Below, piece by piece: positions 63,988 through 64,000 of a stretch of 64,000 bases of DNA (the first letter of the stretch is position 1; each line of letters begins with the position of its first letter). The notes beneath the pieces were generated by a model that saw only the letters and a list, made by a program, of their open reading frames with translations, had not been told where the DNA came from and did no database searches. The position numbers were made by a program, and so were the translations under genes. Source of the DNA: Clostridiales bacterium. Lineage in GTDB: Bacteria; Bacillota; Clostridia; Saccharofermentanales; Saccharofermentanaceae. The stretch covers positions 62,001 to 126,000 of the forward strand of contig JAFRRJ010000020.1 of the NCBI GenBank assembly GCA_017428155.1. Reading direction: 5' to 3'.

Positions 63988-64000
63988 GTGAGCAATAAAA
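63988..64000 (+). CDS. Start of a further gene, truncated by the window
   Basis: GTG at 63988 follows ATAAGGGG at a good spacing (six bases), starting VSNK. Only four codons are visible, so this is a tentative call based on the ribosome site. Confidence 0.3.

Overview
The window reads as a chromosomal segment of an anaerobic Gram-positive bacterium of the Clostridia (Bacillota), probably from a gut or rumen. The reasons are the strong AGGAGG-type ribosome sites, occasional TTG and GTG starts, many lipoproteins with lipobox signals, a Na+-pumping decarboxylase, a rumen-type GH3 beta-glucosidase with swapped domains, and moderate G+C. Assignment below class level is not supported by what can be read here. 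No tRNA, rRNA, CRISPR array, prophage or complete insertion sequence was recognised.

Layout. 1-2.4 kb: the tail of a sulfatase-type membrane enzyme, then two paralogous RlaP-like nucleotidyltransferases. 2.4-8.5 kb: a polyamine biosynthesis operon (arginine decarboxylase, spermidine synthase, agmatinase, carboxyspermidine dehydrogenase and decarboxylase). It follows a near-consensus promoter and a leader of about 370 nt, containing a multi-hairpin RNA and an intrinsic terminator that ends about 10 nt before the first start codon. 8.7-15.9 kb: a DHH phosphoesterase with an extra C-terminal domain, a prephenate-dehydratase remnant, a large TIR-membrane-propeller protein, and small metabolic genes. 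16-21.2 kb: a zinc ABC importer with a Fur/Zur-like operator, divergent from a two-component system. 21.4-32 kb: class II aldolase, a lipoprotein, a MATE exporter, the GH3 enzyme, membrane proteins and a flotillin.

32-37 kb: an AT-rich orphan nuclease-like gene flanked by inverted repeats, a structured intergenic element, and the oadA-oadG-BCCP-oadB sodium pump operon. 37-41.8 kb: the str operon (rpsL, rpsG, fusA, tuf). 41.9-49.5 kb: three tandem lipoproteins, each with a propeller-like N-terminal half joined to a solute-binding-protein half, and no permease beside them. 49.7-56.6 kb: an Ala/Glu-rich coiled-coil protein, then an XRE-cupin regulator with potABCD polyamine uptake. 56.7-64 kb: proB, a class A penicillin-binding protein, an rRNA methyltransferase, a HAD phosphatase and hypothetical genes.

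Polyamines tie the two ends together: putrescine and spermidine can be made from arginine by the first operon and imported by PotABCD. The strongest candidate for an undescribed element is the structured leader upstream of the biosynthesis operon. The TIR-membrane-propeller protein and the triplicated propeller-SBP lipoproteins come next.
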